Numbered from the stretch's first letter, positions 15,779 through 23,661 are shown. The stretch: DNA of 41,611 nucleotides from a bacterium (GCA_905221375.1 CAJNCY010000013.1:1-41611); one strand, 5' to 3'. Translations and numbers: made by a program. The notes: generated by a model from the sequence alone, not told the origin.

Positions 15779-16837
15779 ATGAAAAAGTTTTTATTAGCCA
15801 CAACGCTTTTACTGACACTGGTTTTAGGAGGATGTCAGTATCTACCTTGGAACAAAAGCGCAGAAACACCATCTGATTCAACACCAGATACATCTGCAGC
15901 AAGTCCAGAGATAGATTACAGCCAATATAACAAGGTTCTCGATGACTATGAAAAAGTAACCAAAGGCACCTTGCCGACTGGTATAGATGTCAATCCCCTA
16001 GCTGGTCAAGTGAAGTCTTCTCAAGTTTTTTACACAGATGTGGTTTACCACAAGACGGATTTGAATAATGACGGAGTGGATGAACTCTTGCTTGCTCTTG
16101 AAATGAAGAGTGGCGAAAAGAGTTTGCTTGATATCCGTACTTTGAAAGATAGAAAGGTGATTCGCCTGACCAATCAAGAAAATCGTTTAGACCAGATTGG
16201 TGAGAGAATGACGGTTGGTATCTTGCCAGACAATTCTTTGCTCTATCGTGGGGCTGGTACAGCAACGAGTCACATCTATGCCCACTATCACTTTAGTGAG
16301 GACGGCCAGTCTTTGGTAAAAGCTAAGGAAGCTCAAGAACTTGCAGATCTTGGTGTCGGTTCTCCAATTTCTCTAGAGACTTTAAGCTGGAAGTCTGTTT
16401 CAGATAAGATTCCTGGAGGGGCAAGTGCAGACAAGGGTACAGCTGAGACAGCATCTTCCACTAACAAAAATGTTTCTAGCAAAATGGATATTAATGCCAT
16501 AAAAAATGGAGATTTCTCTAGTATTGAAGGAAGATGGAGTAATGGTCACGGAGGAGAAGACATAGTCTTTAGTAAAGAGGGATTGATAGAACCAGAGAAT
16601 TTTAAAGTTGACCTTGCAGAATCAGAAATAGTCAATGATTTTCTACGAGCTCGCTATTCAGGTCCATCTTTTGGAGTCTTTATTCAATTCATACCAGCAG
16701 GTGTTAGAATACCGGATGGGACATCTATGGGTAAGGTGGTCACGGATGCTTCGGATATTAGTAAAGATCGAATCATCTTCCATGCTGCATTTCCGCTACA
16801 TGGTGATCCAGAGCAATTCTTATATCGTGTAGAATAA
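15779..16837 (+). CDS. Lipoprotein with C-terminal DUF6287-like domain
   Basis: 352 residues. The N-terminus MKKFLLATTLLLTLVLGGC is a lipoprotein signal with lipobox LGGC and lipidated Cys19. A Ser/Thr/Pro-rich spacer follows, then a domain with a calcium-site-like TDLNNDGVDELLLAL strand (about residues 92-107). The last 115 residues begin MDINAIKNGDFSSIEGRW, the opening typical of DUF6287 in streptococcal lipoproteins. GGGAG precedes the ATG. Function unknown; surface-exposed and membrane-anchored. No promoter of its own was found, so it may be co-transcribed with the choline-binding gene. Confidence 0.85.
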   Translation: MKKFLLATTLLLTLVLGGCQYLPWNKSAETPSDSTPDTSAASPEIDYSQYNKVLDDYEKVTKGTLPTGIDVNPLAGQVKSSQVFYTDVVYHKTDLNNDGVDELLLALEMKSGEKSLLDIRTLKDRKVIRLTNQENRLDQIGERMTVGILPDNSLLYRGAGTATSHIYAHYHFSEDGQSLVKAKEAQELADLGVGSPISLETLSWKSVSDKIPGGASADKGTAETASSTNKNVSSKMDINAIKNGDFSSIEGRWSNGHGGEDIVFSKEGLIEPENFKVDLAESEIVNDFLRARYSGPSFGVFIQFIPAGVRIPDGTSMGKVVTDASDISKDRIIFHAAFPLHGDPEQFLYRVE

Positions 16838-16846
16838 GAGTGACAC

Positions 16847-16902
16847 AGATTGATTTAATAATTAATAGCATCTCACGCACATGGGAATACTCAATCTTTT
16901 TC
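16847..16902 (+). terminator. Weak terminator candidate after the lipoprotein gene
   Basis: AGATTGA ... TCAATCT followed by TTTTCT. The stem is only 7 bp with a 37-base loop, so this is tentative. Confidence 0.3.
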
Positions 16903-16934
16903 TACAGAGTCAAATAAGATTTTCCCAAAATCCA

Positions 16935-16963
16935 TTGACAAAAGCCAACATTTTTTGTAAAAT
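16935..16963 (+). promoter_or_regulatory. Promoter of the glycine-riboswitch/agcS unit
   Basis: TTGACA (16935-16940), 17 bases, TAAAAT (16958-16963). Strong consensus. Transcription from about 16970 gives a leader of some 250 bases before the symporter gene; the 381-bp gap is accounted for by this promoter and the riboswitch. Confidence 0.85.
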
Positions 16964-17039
16964 AAGAATCAATTAAATACCAACACCGAATGAAGTTTAA
17001 TAGAAGTGGGGAATCGTTTGATTTTCCATGACTGTAAAT

Positions 17040-17123
17040 GGACGGAACTCTGGAGAGACCGTAAAGGCACCGAAGGGGCAAGGCAGGCAACTGCTCAAAC
17101 TCTCAGGTAAAAGGACAGAGCTA
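17040..17123 (+). promoter_or_regulatory. Glycine riboswitch, single aptamer
   Basis: Conserved glycine-aptamer blocks are present in order: ACTCTGGAGAGACCG (17047-17061), GGCACCGAAGGGGCAAGG (about 17066-17083), AACTCTCAGGTAAAAGGAC (about 17098-17115) and CAGAG (17116-17120), which closes P1 with CTCTG (17048-17052). Only one complete aptamer is seen, unlike the tandem form before gcvT operons. The 5' P1 strand ACTCTGGA (17047-17054) is perfectly complementary to TCCAGAGT (17157-17164) at the base of the downstream terminator. That predicts an OFF switch: glycine bound keeps P1 and the terminator forms. Confidence 0.92.
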
Positions 17124-17159
17124 GGATAGACCGCTTTTTAGCATTTATCTAAGCATTCC

Positions 17160-17193
17160 AGAGTACATGTATCTTGCATGTGCTCTTTCTTTT
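17160..17193 (+). terminator. Riboswitch expression-platform terminator
   Basis: AGAGTACATG / CATGTGCTCT stem (one G-U pair, 7-base loop) followed by UUUCUUUU. Its 5' foot is shared with the antiterminator pairing described for the aptamer. Confidence 0.85.
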
Positions 17194-17218
17194 GGGGTTG
17201 AAAAGATAGGAGAAGGAA

Positions 17219-18541
17219 ATGTTAGAATTGCTTAAATCAATTGATGCTTTTGCTTGGGGCCCACCCCTCTTGATTCTCTTGGTCGGGACAGGGATTTACC
17301 TAACTTCCCGTCTAGGCCTCTTGCAGGTTTTGCGTTTGCCCAAGGCCTTTCAACTCATTTTTACCAAGGATAAGGGGCATGGAGATGTGTCCAGTTTTGC
17401 GGCCTTGTGTACAGCACTAGCAGCGACAGTTGGTACGGGAAATATTATTGGGGTGGCGACGGCTATCAAGGTTGGTGGCCCAGGAGCCCTCTTTTGGATG
17501 TGGATGGCCGCTTTCTTTGGAATGGCTACCAAGTATGCGGAAGGACTCTTGGCGATTAAATACCGCACTAAGGACGACCATGGTGCAGTAGCAGGGGGCC
17601 CAATGCATTATATCCTTCTAGGGATGGGAGAAAAGTGGCGTCCCCTTGCCATCTTCTTTGCCCTAGCAGGTGTTCTAGTAGCTTTGTTGGGGATCGGAAC
17701 CTTCACCCAGGTCAACTCGATTACAGAATCTATCCAAAATACAACAACTATTTCGCCAGCTATCACTGCTCTTGTGTTGTCTGTCTTTGTAGCGCTTGCT
17801 GTCTTTGGTGGGCTCAAGTCCATTTCAAAGGTTTCAACAACCGTTGTTCCTTTTATGGCCATCATTTATATTTTGGGAACTCTTACAGTTATTTTCTTTA
17901 ATATCGGGAAACTCCCAGCTACAATCGCTTTAATCTTGACATCCGCTTTTAGTCCTGTTGCTGCGGTAGGTGGATTTGCCGGCGCCAGCATTCGGATGGC
18001 TATTCAAAATGGTGTGGCGCGTGGTGTTTTCTCGAACGAATCTGGTCTGGGTTCGGCTCCCATTGCAGCTGCTGCGGCTAAGACAAATGAACCGGTAGAG
18101 CAAGGCTTGATTTCCATGACAGGAACCTTTATTGATACCCTCATCATCTGTACTCTAACTGGTTTAACCATCTTGGTAACTGGGGTTTGGAGTGGTGATT
18201 TAAATGGGGTTGCCTTGACTCAGTCAGCCTTCTCAACAGTCTTTTCACACTTTGGACCTGCCCTCTTAACAATCTTCCTTGTACTTTTTGCCTTTACGAC
18301 GATTTTAGGTTGGAACTACTATGGAGAACGCTGTTTCGAGTTCCTCTTTGGGGTTCGCTTTATCTGGCTCTACCGTGTGGTCTTTGTGCTCATGGTCTTG
18401 TTGGGAGGATTTATCGAGTTGGATATGGTTTGGATTATCGCAGATATTGTCAACGCCTTGATGGCTCTGCCAAACTTGATTGCCCTCTTAGTTTTATCGC
18501 CGGTCGTTATTGCTGAGACTAAAAAGTATTTTAATAAATAA
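17219..18541 (+). CDS. AgcS-family alanine/glycine:cation symporter
   Basis: 440-residue member of the alanine or glycine:cation symporter family, with about ten to eleven hydrophobic segments. Signature segments are ALCTALAATVGTGNIIGVATA near residues 60-80 and GVARGVFSNESGLGSAPIAAA near residue 265-285, both typical of the family. AGGAGAAGGA precedes the ATG. The glycine riboswitch in the leader argues that glycine is a substrate or that uptake is matched to glycine supply. Followed by its own terminator, so it is a single-gene unit. I leave the symbol blank because naming varies among streptococci. Confidence 0.93.
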   Translation: MLELLKSIDAFAWGPPLLILLVGTGIYLTSRLGLLQVLRLPKAFQLIFTKDKGHGDVSSFAALCTALAATVGTGNIIGVATAIKVGGPGALFWMWMAAFFGMATKYAEGLLAIKYRTKDDHGAVAGGPMHYILLGMGEKWRPLAIFFALAGVLVALLGIGTFTQVNSITESIQNTTTISPAITALVLSVFVALAVFGGLKSISKVSTTVVPFMAIIYILGTLTVIFFNIGKLPATIALILTSAFSPVAAVGGFAGASIRMAIQNGVARGVFSNESGLGSAPIAAAAAKTNEPVEQGLISMTGTFIDTLIICTLTGLTILVTGVWSGDLNGVALTQSAFSTVFSHFGPALLTIFLVLFAFTTILGWNYYGERCFEFLFGVRFIWLYRVVFVLMVLLGGFIELDMVWIIADIVNALMALPNLIALLVLSPVVIAETKKYFNK

Positions 18542-18544
18542 TGG

Positions 18545-18569
18545 AATCACACAGATTGTGTGATTTTTT
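18545..18569 (+). terminator. Terminator after the symporter gene
   Basis: Perfect 9-bp stem AATCACACA / TGTGTGATT with GAT loop, followed by TTTTG. Confidence 0.9.
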
Positions 18570-18672
18570 GCTTTCATAAAAAATTTCTATCAGTGCAATT
18601 TAAAATATATATTATACACGGTATAGAATCTGTGATAGACTAGGTTTCAACAACATGAAAAGAGGTTTTATG

Positions 18673-19221
18673 ATGACAACATTTACAATTCATACAGTCG
18701 AATCAGCGTCAGCAGAAGTGAAAGAGGTTCTTGAAACAGTACAAAAAGATAACAATGGCTATATTCCCAACCTAATCGGTCTCTTGGCTAATGCACCAAC
18801 TGCTTTAGAAGCCTACAGAACTGTCGGAGCCATCAATCGTCGCAACAGCCTGACACCCGTTGAGCGTGAAGTGGTGCAGATCACGGCAGCTGTGACCAAT
18901 GGTTGTGCCTTCTGCGTAGCAGGTCACACAGCATTTTCCATCAAACAAATCCAGATGAATGATGATCTTCTTCAAGCCCTTCGCAATCGTACTCCGATTG
19001 AAACAGATCCTAAATTGGACACTCTAGCTAAGTTTACCTTGGCGGTTATCAATACCAAAGGTCGTGTAGGAGATGAAGCCTTGGCTGAGTTTTTAGAAGC
19101 TGGCTACACGCAACAAAATGCCTTGGATGTGGTTCTTGGTGTCAGCCTAGCAAGCCTTTGTAACTATACCAATAACCTAGCCAATACCCCAATTAATCCA
19201 GAATTGCAACCTTATGCATAA
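18673..19221 (+). CDS. Carboxymuconolactone decarboxylase / AhpD-like protein
   Basis: 182-residue CMD/AhpD-like protein. The redox motif is Cys78-x-x-Cys81 with His85 (NGCAFCVAGHTAF), the arrangement of AhpD-type alkylhydroperoxidases and peroxidase-related proteins. The rest is helical, with a second-half ALDVVLGVSLASLCNYTNN segment typical of the family. Three in-frame ATGs occur (18655, 18670, 18673). AAAAGAGG lies between the first and second, so the start is 18670 or 18673; I chose 18673 for the better spacing. Likely role in oxidative-stress handling; the partner reductase is not in this window. Monocistronic by its downstream terminator. Confidence 0.88.
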   Translation: MTTFTIHTVESASAEVKEVLETVQKDNNGYIPNLIGLLANAPTALEAYRTVGAINRRNSLTPVEREVVQITAAVTNGCAFCVAGHTAFSIKQIQMNDDLLQALRNRTPIETDPKLDTLAKFTLAVINTKGRVGDEALAEFLEAGYTQQNALDVVLGVSLASLCNYTNNLANTPINPELQPYA

Positions 19222-19235
19222 TTCATATCTGAGTA

Positions 19236-19270
19236 AAATGAAGTCTGAAATAATCGGACTTCGTTTTTTT
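19236..19270 (+). terminator. Terminator after the AhpD-like gene
   Basis: AAAATGAAGTCTGA / TCGGACTTCGTTTT stem with an AATAA loop and a run of seven T. Confidence 0.88.
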
Positions 19271-19279
19271 AAGTCCTCA

Positions 19280-19302
19280 TTTAAGCGCTTTTATGCTATA
19301 CT
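19280..19302 (+). promoter_or_regulatory. TDT gene promoter with cre-like palindrome
   Basis: Extended -10 TGCTATACT (TATACT 19297-19302). Just upstream is TTTAAGCGCTTTTA (19280-19293), matching 12 of 14 positions of the CcpA cre consensus TGWAARCGYTWWCA and containing the perfect palindrome AAGCGCTT. TTTAAG also occurs twice (19268 and 19280), 12 bases apart, close to but not at the 11-base period of CiaR sites. No consensus -35. Confidence 0.5.
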
Positions 19303-19330
19303 GAAACTAACATGATTATTGGAGGTTAGG

Positions 19331-20230
19331 ATGAAAAAACTCCCCTTAGTATTTTCTGGTTGTTTGCTAGGTTTAGCAGGAGCTGGAAATCTTATTTTAG
19401 ATATGTTGCCGGTTCTGTCCCATATACTGAGTTTATCAGGTTTGGTTTTATGGATTTACTTTCTGATTCTTCATCTCTTTAATTGGAAAGAAACCAAGCA
19501 AGAATTGACCAAGCCTCCTCTTTTGTCAGGGATGGCCACTTTTCCTATGGCTGGGATGATTTTATCTACCTATGTCTTTCGTGTGTTTTCTCATCTTCCT
19601 TTGGTAGCGCAAGGACTCTGGTGGTTTTCATTTTTCTTGGATTTGGCCTTGATTGTTGGTTTCACCATCAAGTTTGCTTGTCCGGGTCGGAGGGTTCATG
19701 CCACTCCTAGCTGGACGGTTCTCTATGTGGGGATAGCAGTGGCTGCCTTGACCTATCCACTTGTAGGCATCATCGAAATTGCCTATGCGACCTTGAGTTT
19801 TGGTTTTCTCCTAACCTTCTATCTCTATCCGCTTATTTATAGCGATTTAAAGAAACATCCACTTCCACTAGCCTTGCTTGGTCAAGAAGGAATCTACTGT
19901 GCTCCCTTCTCTCTACTCTTGGCGTCCCTAGTTCGAGTTGGAGGATCCAGCCTACCAACTTGGGTCTTGATTGCCATGTTCTTGGCTTCCCAATCCTTCT
20001 TTTTCTTTGTTTTAACTCGCCTGCCTAATATTTTAAAACAAGGTTTTCAACCAGCCTTCTCAGCCCTCACCTTCCCAACCATTATCACAGCTACTTCGCT
20101 CAAGATGGCTCAGGGAATCTTGAAACTTCCATTTCTGGATTATCTGGTATTGGCTGAAACAATTATATGCCTAACTATTTTATTCTTTGTATTAGGTGCT
20201 TATTTAATTTGGTTACGAAAAAAGGTCTAG
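19331..20230 (+). CDS. TDT/TehA-family membrane transporter
   Basis: 299-residue hydrophobic protein with about ten membrane segments, in the SLAC1/TehA (telurite-resistance/dicarboxylate transporter, TDT) style: a small protein almost all membrane, with GGSSLPTW and FSALTFPTIITATSL segments. Homologues in pneumococci have been labelled exfoliative toxin in some databases, which the sequence does not support. Start ATG 19331 with GGAGG 5 bases upstream; an in-frame TTG at 19319 overlaps that site. Substrate unknown. It converges on serS with a shared terminator. Confidence 0.8.
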   Translation: MKKLPLVFSGCLLGLAGAGNLILDMLPVLSHILSLSGLVLWIYFLILHLFNWKETKQELTKPPLLSGMATFPMAGMILSTYVFRVFSHLPLVAQGLWWFSFFLDLALIVGFTIKFACPGRRVHATPSWTVLYVGIAVAALTYPLVGIIEIAYATLSFGFLLTFYLYPLIYSDLKKHPLPLALLGQEGIYCAPFSLLLASLVRVGGSSLPTWVLIAMFLASQSFFFFVLTRLPNILKQGFQPAFSALTFPTIITATSLKMAQGILKLPFLDYLVLAETIICLTILFFVLGAYLIWLRKKV

Positions 20231-20256
20231 CTAGAAATAGCTAAACCTTATTTTTT
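20222..20256. terminator. Bidirectional terminator between the TDT gene and serS
   Basis: AAGGT-CT-AGCTA / TAGCT-AA-ACCTT with GAAA loop; ATTTTTT follows on the plus strand and an A run gives TTTTTT on the minus strand. It overlaps the last codons of the TDT gene and the serS stop. Confidence 0.85.
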
Positions 20257-21529
20257 ATGGTTTGATGACTTCAGCTCCACCCATGTAAGGACGAAGAGCT
20301 TCTGGGATGGTTACAGAACCATCTTCATTTTGGTAGTTTTCAAGAATAGCAGCCACTGTACGTCCAACTGCAAGTCCAGAACCGTTCAAGGTATGGAGGA
20401 GTTTCACCTTGCCATCTGCTTCATCACGGTAACGGATTTGGGCACGACGGGCTTGGAAATCTTCTGTGTTTGAACAGCTTGAAATTTCACGGTAGGTATT
20501 TTGTGCTGGAATCCAAACTTCCAAGTCGTAAGTTTTAGCAGCTGAGAAGCCCATATCTCCTGTAGAGAGAGCAACGACACGGTATGGAAGGTTAAGTTTT
20601 TGAAGGATATTTTCAGCGTTTGCTGTCATTTTTTCCAATTCTTCGTAAGATTCTTCTGGTTTGGCAAATTTAACCATTTCAACCTTGTGGAATTGGTGCA
20701 AACGAATCAAGCCACGAGTATCACGACCAGCAGAACCAGCCTCGGAACGGAATGATGGACTCATAGCAGTGAAGTAGATTGGCAGGTCTTTACCGTCAAG
20801 GATTTCATCACGGTAGTAGTTTGTCAGAGGAACTTCAGCTGTAGGAATAAGGACGTAATTGCTATCGCTGAGTTCAAAAGTATCTTCCTTGAATTTTGGA
20901 TATTGACCAGTACCAAACATAGAATCGTGGTTAACCATGTAAGGTGTGATGACTTCTGTATAGCCTTCTTTTCCATGTTCATCCAACATAAAGTTGTAGA
21001 GAGCACGTTCCAAACGAGCACCGAGGCCTTTATAGAAGAGGAAGCGAGCTCCTGTTACCTTACCACCGCGTTCCCAGTCAAGGATACCAAGGTCTTCACC
21101 CAGATCCCAGTGAGCTTTTGGCTCGAAATCGAACTCGCGTGGAGTACCCCAACGGCGGACTTCCACATTGTCGTCTTCGTCAGCCCCAACAGGAACGCTG
21201 TCAGCTGGAATGTTTGGAAGAGTCGTTGTAAATTCTGTTAATTTAGCATCGATTTCTGCCAATTCAGCATCCAAGGCTTTAACCTCAGCAGATAGAGTTT
21301 GCATGGCAGCAATCTTGTCATCTGCATTTTCCTTGTTGCGCTTAGCTTGGGCAATCTCAGCAGAAACTGTGTTACGTTCTGCTTTGAGAGTTTCAACCTT
21401 GACCAAGATGTCACGACGTTTAGCATCGATTTCTTTCATCTCGTTTAAGATAGCAGCATCTACACCACGTGTAGCTAATTTTTCTGCGACAGCATCAAAA
21501 TCTGTACGAATACGTTTGATATCTAACAT
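20255..21529 (-). CDS. serS: Seryl-tRNA synthetase
   Basis: Class II aminoacyl-tRNA synthetase that charges tRNA-Ser. 424 residues from the ATG at 21529 ([11 protein letters not shown]), with AAGGAG 5 bases upstream. The frame continues upstream into the T-box leader, but that part is not coding. The N-terminal coiled coil of about 30-100 is the tRNA-binding arm. Motif 2 ([20 protein letters not shown], near residues 258-277) and motif 3 ([19 protein letters not shown], near 380-400) are clear. Controlled by the T-box element in its leader and its own promoter; single-gene unit. Confidence 0.97.
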   Translation of the reverse strand: MLDIKRIRTDFDAVAEKLATRGVDAAILNEMKEIDAKRRDILVKVETLKAERNTVSAEIAQAKRNKENADDKIAAMQTLSAEVKALDAELAEIDAKLTEFTTTLPNIPADSVPVGADEDDNVEVRRWGTPREFDFEPKAHWDLGEDLGILDWERGGKVTGARFLFYKGLGARLERALYNFMLDEHGKEGYTEVITPYMVNHDSMFGTGQYPKFKEDTFELSDSNYVLIPTAEVPLTNYYRDEILDGKDLPIYFTAMSPSFRSEAGSAGRDTRGLIRLHQFHKVEMVKFAKPEESYEELEKMTANAENILQKLNLPYRVVALSTGDMGFSAAKTYDLEVWIPAQNTYREISSCSNTEDFQARRAQIRYRDEADGKVKLLHTLNGSGLAVGRTVAAILENYQNEDGSVTIPEALRPYMGGAEVIKP

Positions 21530-21544
21530 AAGAACTCCTTTATG

Positions 21545-21721
21545 AAAAAAGCACACCTGACAAAGCGTTGGAGTGGCAGGGCCACGGTTCCATCCAACTT
21601 CACAGGTGTGCACTTGATTGTGTATGTAATTGTTACTAACGGTAGAATTTCACCTATCCCTCCTATCTGCTCGCAGCACCCGCAGACTTTCTGAAAGAAG
21701 AAGACAACCTACTTATCCGTT
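21545..21721 (-). promoter_or_regulatory. T-box leader of serS
   Basis: Read on the minus strand. Stem I is closed by AACGG / CCGTT and shows the AGTA ... GAA loop-E-type motif. The specifier candidate is UCU (Ser) at 21646-21644, followed by A. The T-box GGATGGAACCGTGG is then within a compound terminator, outer stem GCACACCTG / CAGGTGTGC followed by TTTTTT at 21550-21545. Uncharged tRNA-Ser should favour the antiterminator. The base after the UGG of the bulge is A, not the C expected for a G73 tRNA-Ser. Confidence 0.9.
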
Positions 21722-21727
21722 GCTATG

Positions 21728-21756
21728 ATTATACTAAAGTTTCTACTTTTTTGCAA
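21728..21756 (-). promoter_or_regulatory. serS promoter
   Basis: Minus strand TTGCAA (21756-21751), 17 bases, TATAAT (21733-21728). The -35 lies inside the last codons of the upstream DUF956 gene. Confidence 0.85.
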
Positions 21757-22114
21757 ATAGATTTTTAAATTTTTGACCAATGGTCTGAATCAGGGTCGGA
21801 AGTTTGACGACCTTGTCATTGCCCAGTTTTTCGCGAGCAATTTTGAGAATGGCACCTGAGTCTTTTGATGCAAAGAGGAATTTTCCTCTGTCTGTAAAGA
21901 CTTCGAAGTGGCGACTGATTTTGCGACCAGTGACATTAGCTCCAATTTGGTTGATATGGCTCCAAGGAATCTGGATAAATTGTTCGACATTGACATCTGG
22001 GTAAAATTCCAAAGCCTGATCTCCGACAAGGAATTTCCCAACTTTCCCAGCGATAGAGAGGTAGGAGGTGCCTGTCGTATTGAGGAGCACTGTTTTGTTA
22101 AGAGATTGGGCCAT
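21743..22114 (-). CDS. DUF956 (ManO-like) protein
   Basis: 123 residues of the DUF956 family, found in lactic acid bacteria often near mannose-PTS genes (manO). A PH-like beta-rich layout is suggested by LSIAGKVGKFLVGDQALEFYP, then IPWSHINQIGANV and HFEVFTDRGKFLFASKD, ending in a basic tail. No catalytic motif is visible. It starts 2 bases after the aspartokinase stop, so the two form one unit; its 3' end contains the serS -35. No PTS genes occur in this window. Function unknown. Confidence 0.88.
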   Translation of the reverse strand: MAQSLNKTVLLNTTGTSYLSIAGKVGKFLVGDQALEFYPDVNVEQFIQIPWSHINQIGANVTGRKISRHFEVFTDRGKFLFASKDSGAILKIAREKLGNDKVVKLPTLIQTIGQKFKNLFAKK

Positions 22115-22116
22115 GA

Positions 22117-23481
22117 TTAATCTTCCTTGTTTTCACCGAAAAAGGCATTGTAGAGGGCTTTAATAGCTGCTTTCTCTTGGTCTTTATGGACAACAAACAT
22201 AATAGAAACTTCACTAGAACCTTGAGACATCATCTGGATGTTGATCTTGTTTTCAGATAGAGCGCGTGTCGCAGTAGCAGTTACTCCGATATGGCTCTTC
22301 ATCTTTTCTCCAACAATCATAATGATTGAAAGGTCGTGCTCGATTTCTGCATGGTCTACTTCAGCCTTTTGAACCAACTGACGAAGGATTTCTTCTTCCT
22401 TGATAGGAGTTAGTTCGCGAGAACGGAGGATGATTGAAAGATCGTCGATACCTGTTGGCATATGTTCCCAACCGATGTTAAGATCTTCAAGGATTTGAAG
22501 AACCTTGCGTCCAAATCCAACCTCACGGTTCATGAGGTATTTAGACATGTTGATGCTGACAAAGCCTGAATCACCAGCAATTCCCACAACTGGAAATTCA
22601 TCACTACTATGTTTTAGAACGATACGAGTACCTGGGTGGTCAGGGTTATTGGTATTCTTGATAACCAGAGGAATTTTTCCTCGGTAGGCAGGAAGAAGCG
22701 CTTCGTCATGAAGGACTGAGAAGCCTGCATAGGCCAACTCACGCATTTCACGGTAGGTCAACTCTGGGATAGAGTGTGGTTGGTGAATGATTCCTGGGTG
22801 AGCCGCAAAGATACCATCAACGTCTGTAAAGTTTTCATAGAGGTCTGCCTTAACACCGGCAGCAATGATAGAACCTGTAATGTCTGATCCTCCACGTGAG
22901 AAGGTACAGATTTGATTTTCCTTGGTAACTCCAAAGAAACCAGGAATGACAAGGACTTCATTTGCATTTGTCAATTCTTCAATCTTGTCATAACTTGATG
23001 GAATGATGCGAGCGTGACCAGGTTCACTTGTGACCACAATACCAGCTTCTCTAGGGTGAACATAGCGTGCATCGATCCCATTTTGATTAAAGTAGGCTGC
23101 GATCAATTTAGCATTGTTGTTTTCACCCGCTGCTAGGAAAGTATCGTAGAGAAATTCATTTTCTTCGATAGGAAGAGTGGCCAAGGCACGAATGCTTTTA
23201 GAAATTTTTTCTAGCACAGCTGGCTTTAGTCCCAATTCGCTAACCATAGCAGCATAGCGATCGATAATCCAGTTTTGGCTCTTGCTAATATCGTTACCAG
23301 CAACATAGTCGCGGTAGTATTTAATCAAGGCATCCGTAACCTTAGTATCTTCAGCATTGCGTTTACCAGGCGCAGAAACGACTACAAAACGACGCTCTGA
23401 ATCGCTTTTGACGATGTTTAAAACTTTTTCTAATTGACTAGCAGAGGCAAGAGAACTACCTCCAAATTTAACAACCTTCAT
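22117..23481 (-). CDS. lysC: Aspartate kinase
   Basis: First step of the aspartate family pathway (Lys, Thr, Met and cell-wall precursors): phosphorylates aspartate. 454 residues. The kinase nucleotide motif KFGGSS is at residues 5-10, and the RGGSDITGS substrate loop near 197-205. Two C-terminal ACT domains (about 300-450) provide amino-acid feedback. No homoserine dehydrogenase is fused. TTTAGGAG precedes the ATG. Promoter at 23511-23539; co-transcribed with the DUF956 gene. The symbol is given as lysC; the same enzyme is called thrA in some streptococcal annotations. Confidence 0.93.
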   Translation of the reverse strand: MKVVKFGGSSLASASQLEKVLNIVKSDSERRFVVVSAPGKRNAEDTKVTDALIKYYRDYVAGNDISKSQNWIIDRYAAMVSELGLKPAVLEKISKSIRALATLPIEENEFLYDTFLAAGENNNAKLIAAYFNQNGIDARYVHPREAGIVVTSEPGHARIIPSSYDKIEELTNANEVLVIPGFFGVTKENQICTFSRGGSDITGSIIAAGVKADLYENFTDVDGIFAAHPGIIHQPHSIPELTYREMRELAYAGFSVLHDEALLPAYRGKIPLVIKNTNNPDHPGTRIVLKHSSDEFPVVGIAGDSGFVSINMSKYLMNREVGFGRKVLQILEDLNIGWEHMPTGIDDLSIILRSRELTPIKEEEILRQLVQKAEVDHAEIEHDLSIIMIVGEKMKSHIGVTATATRALSENKINIQMMSQGSSEVSIMFVVHKDQEKAAIKALYNAFFGENKED

Positions 23482-23510
23482 AAGAACTCCTAAAGTAAGT
23501 ATTTTATACG

Positions 23511-23539
23511 ATTATAGCAGAAAGAAAGCCTTTTTTCAA
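23511..23539 (-). promoter_or_regulatory. Aspartokinase promoter
   Basis: Minus strand TTGAAA (23539-23534), 17 bases, TATAAT (23516-23511) preceded by TGC, an extended -10. The 315-bp gap to fabM holds this promoter, about 120 bases without recognisable signals, and a BOX repeat. Confidence 0.85.
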
Positions 23540-23661
23540 TGAAGAAAATAAGATGCGTTCTAGTATAAATCGAGCCCTTCTAATCGGCCGAGACACTTTC
23601 AGTTGATTTTTTCTTGCTTTCGAGTTTTAAAAAAGATATACTTTGAAAATAAAATAATTTA

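Noticed and set aside
19331..20230. Exfoliative toxin label for the TDT-family gene
   Set aside because: The protein is a polytopic membrane protein without serine-protease motifs; the label is a carried-over misannotation.
21530..21613. Upstream extension of serS by 28 codons
   Set aside because: This is T-box leader sequence, including the terminator stem. The ATG at 21529 has the proper Shine-Dalgarno.
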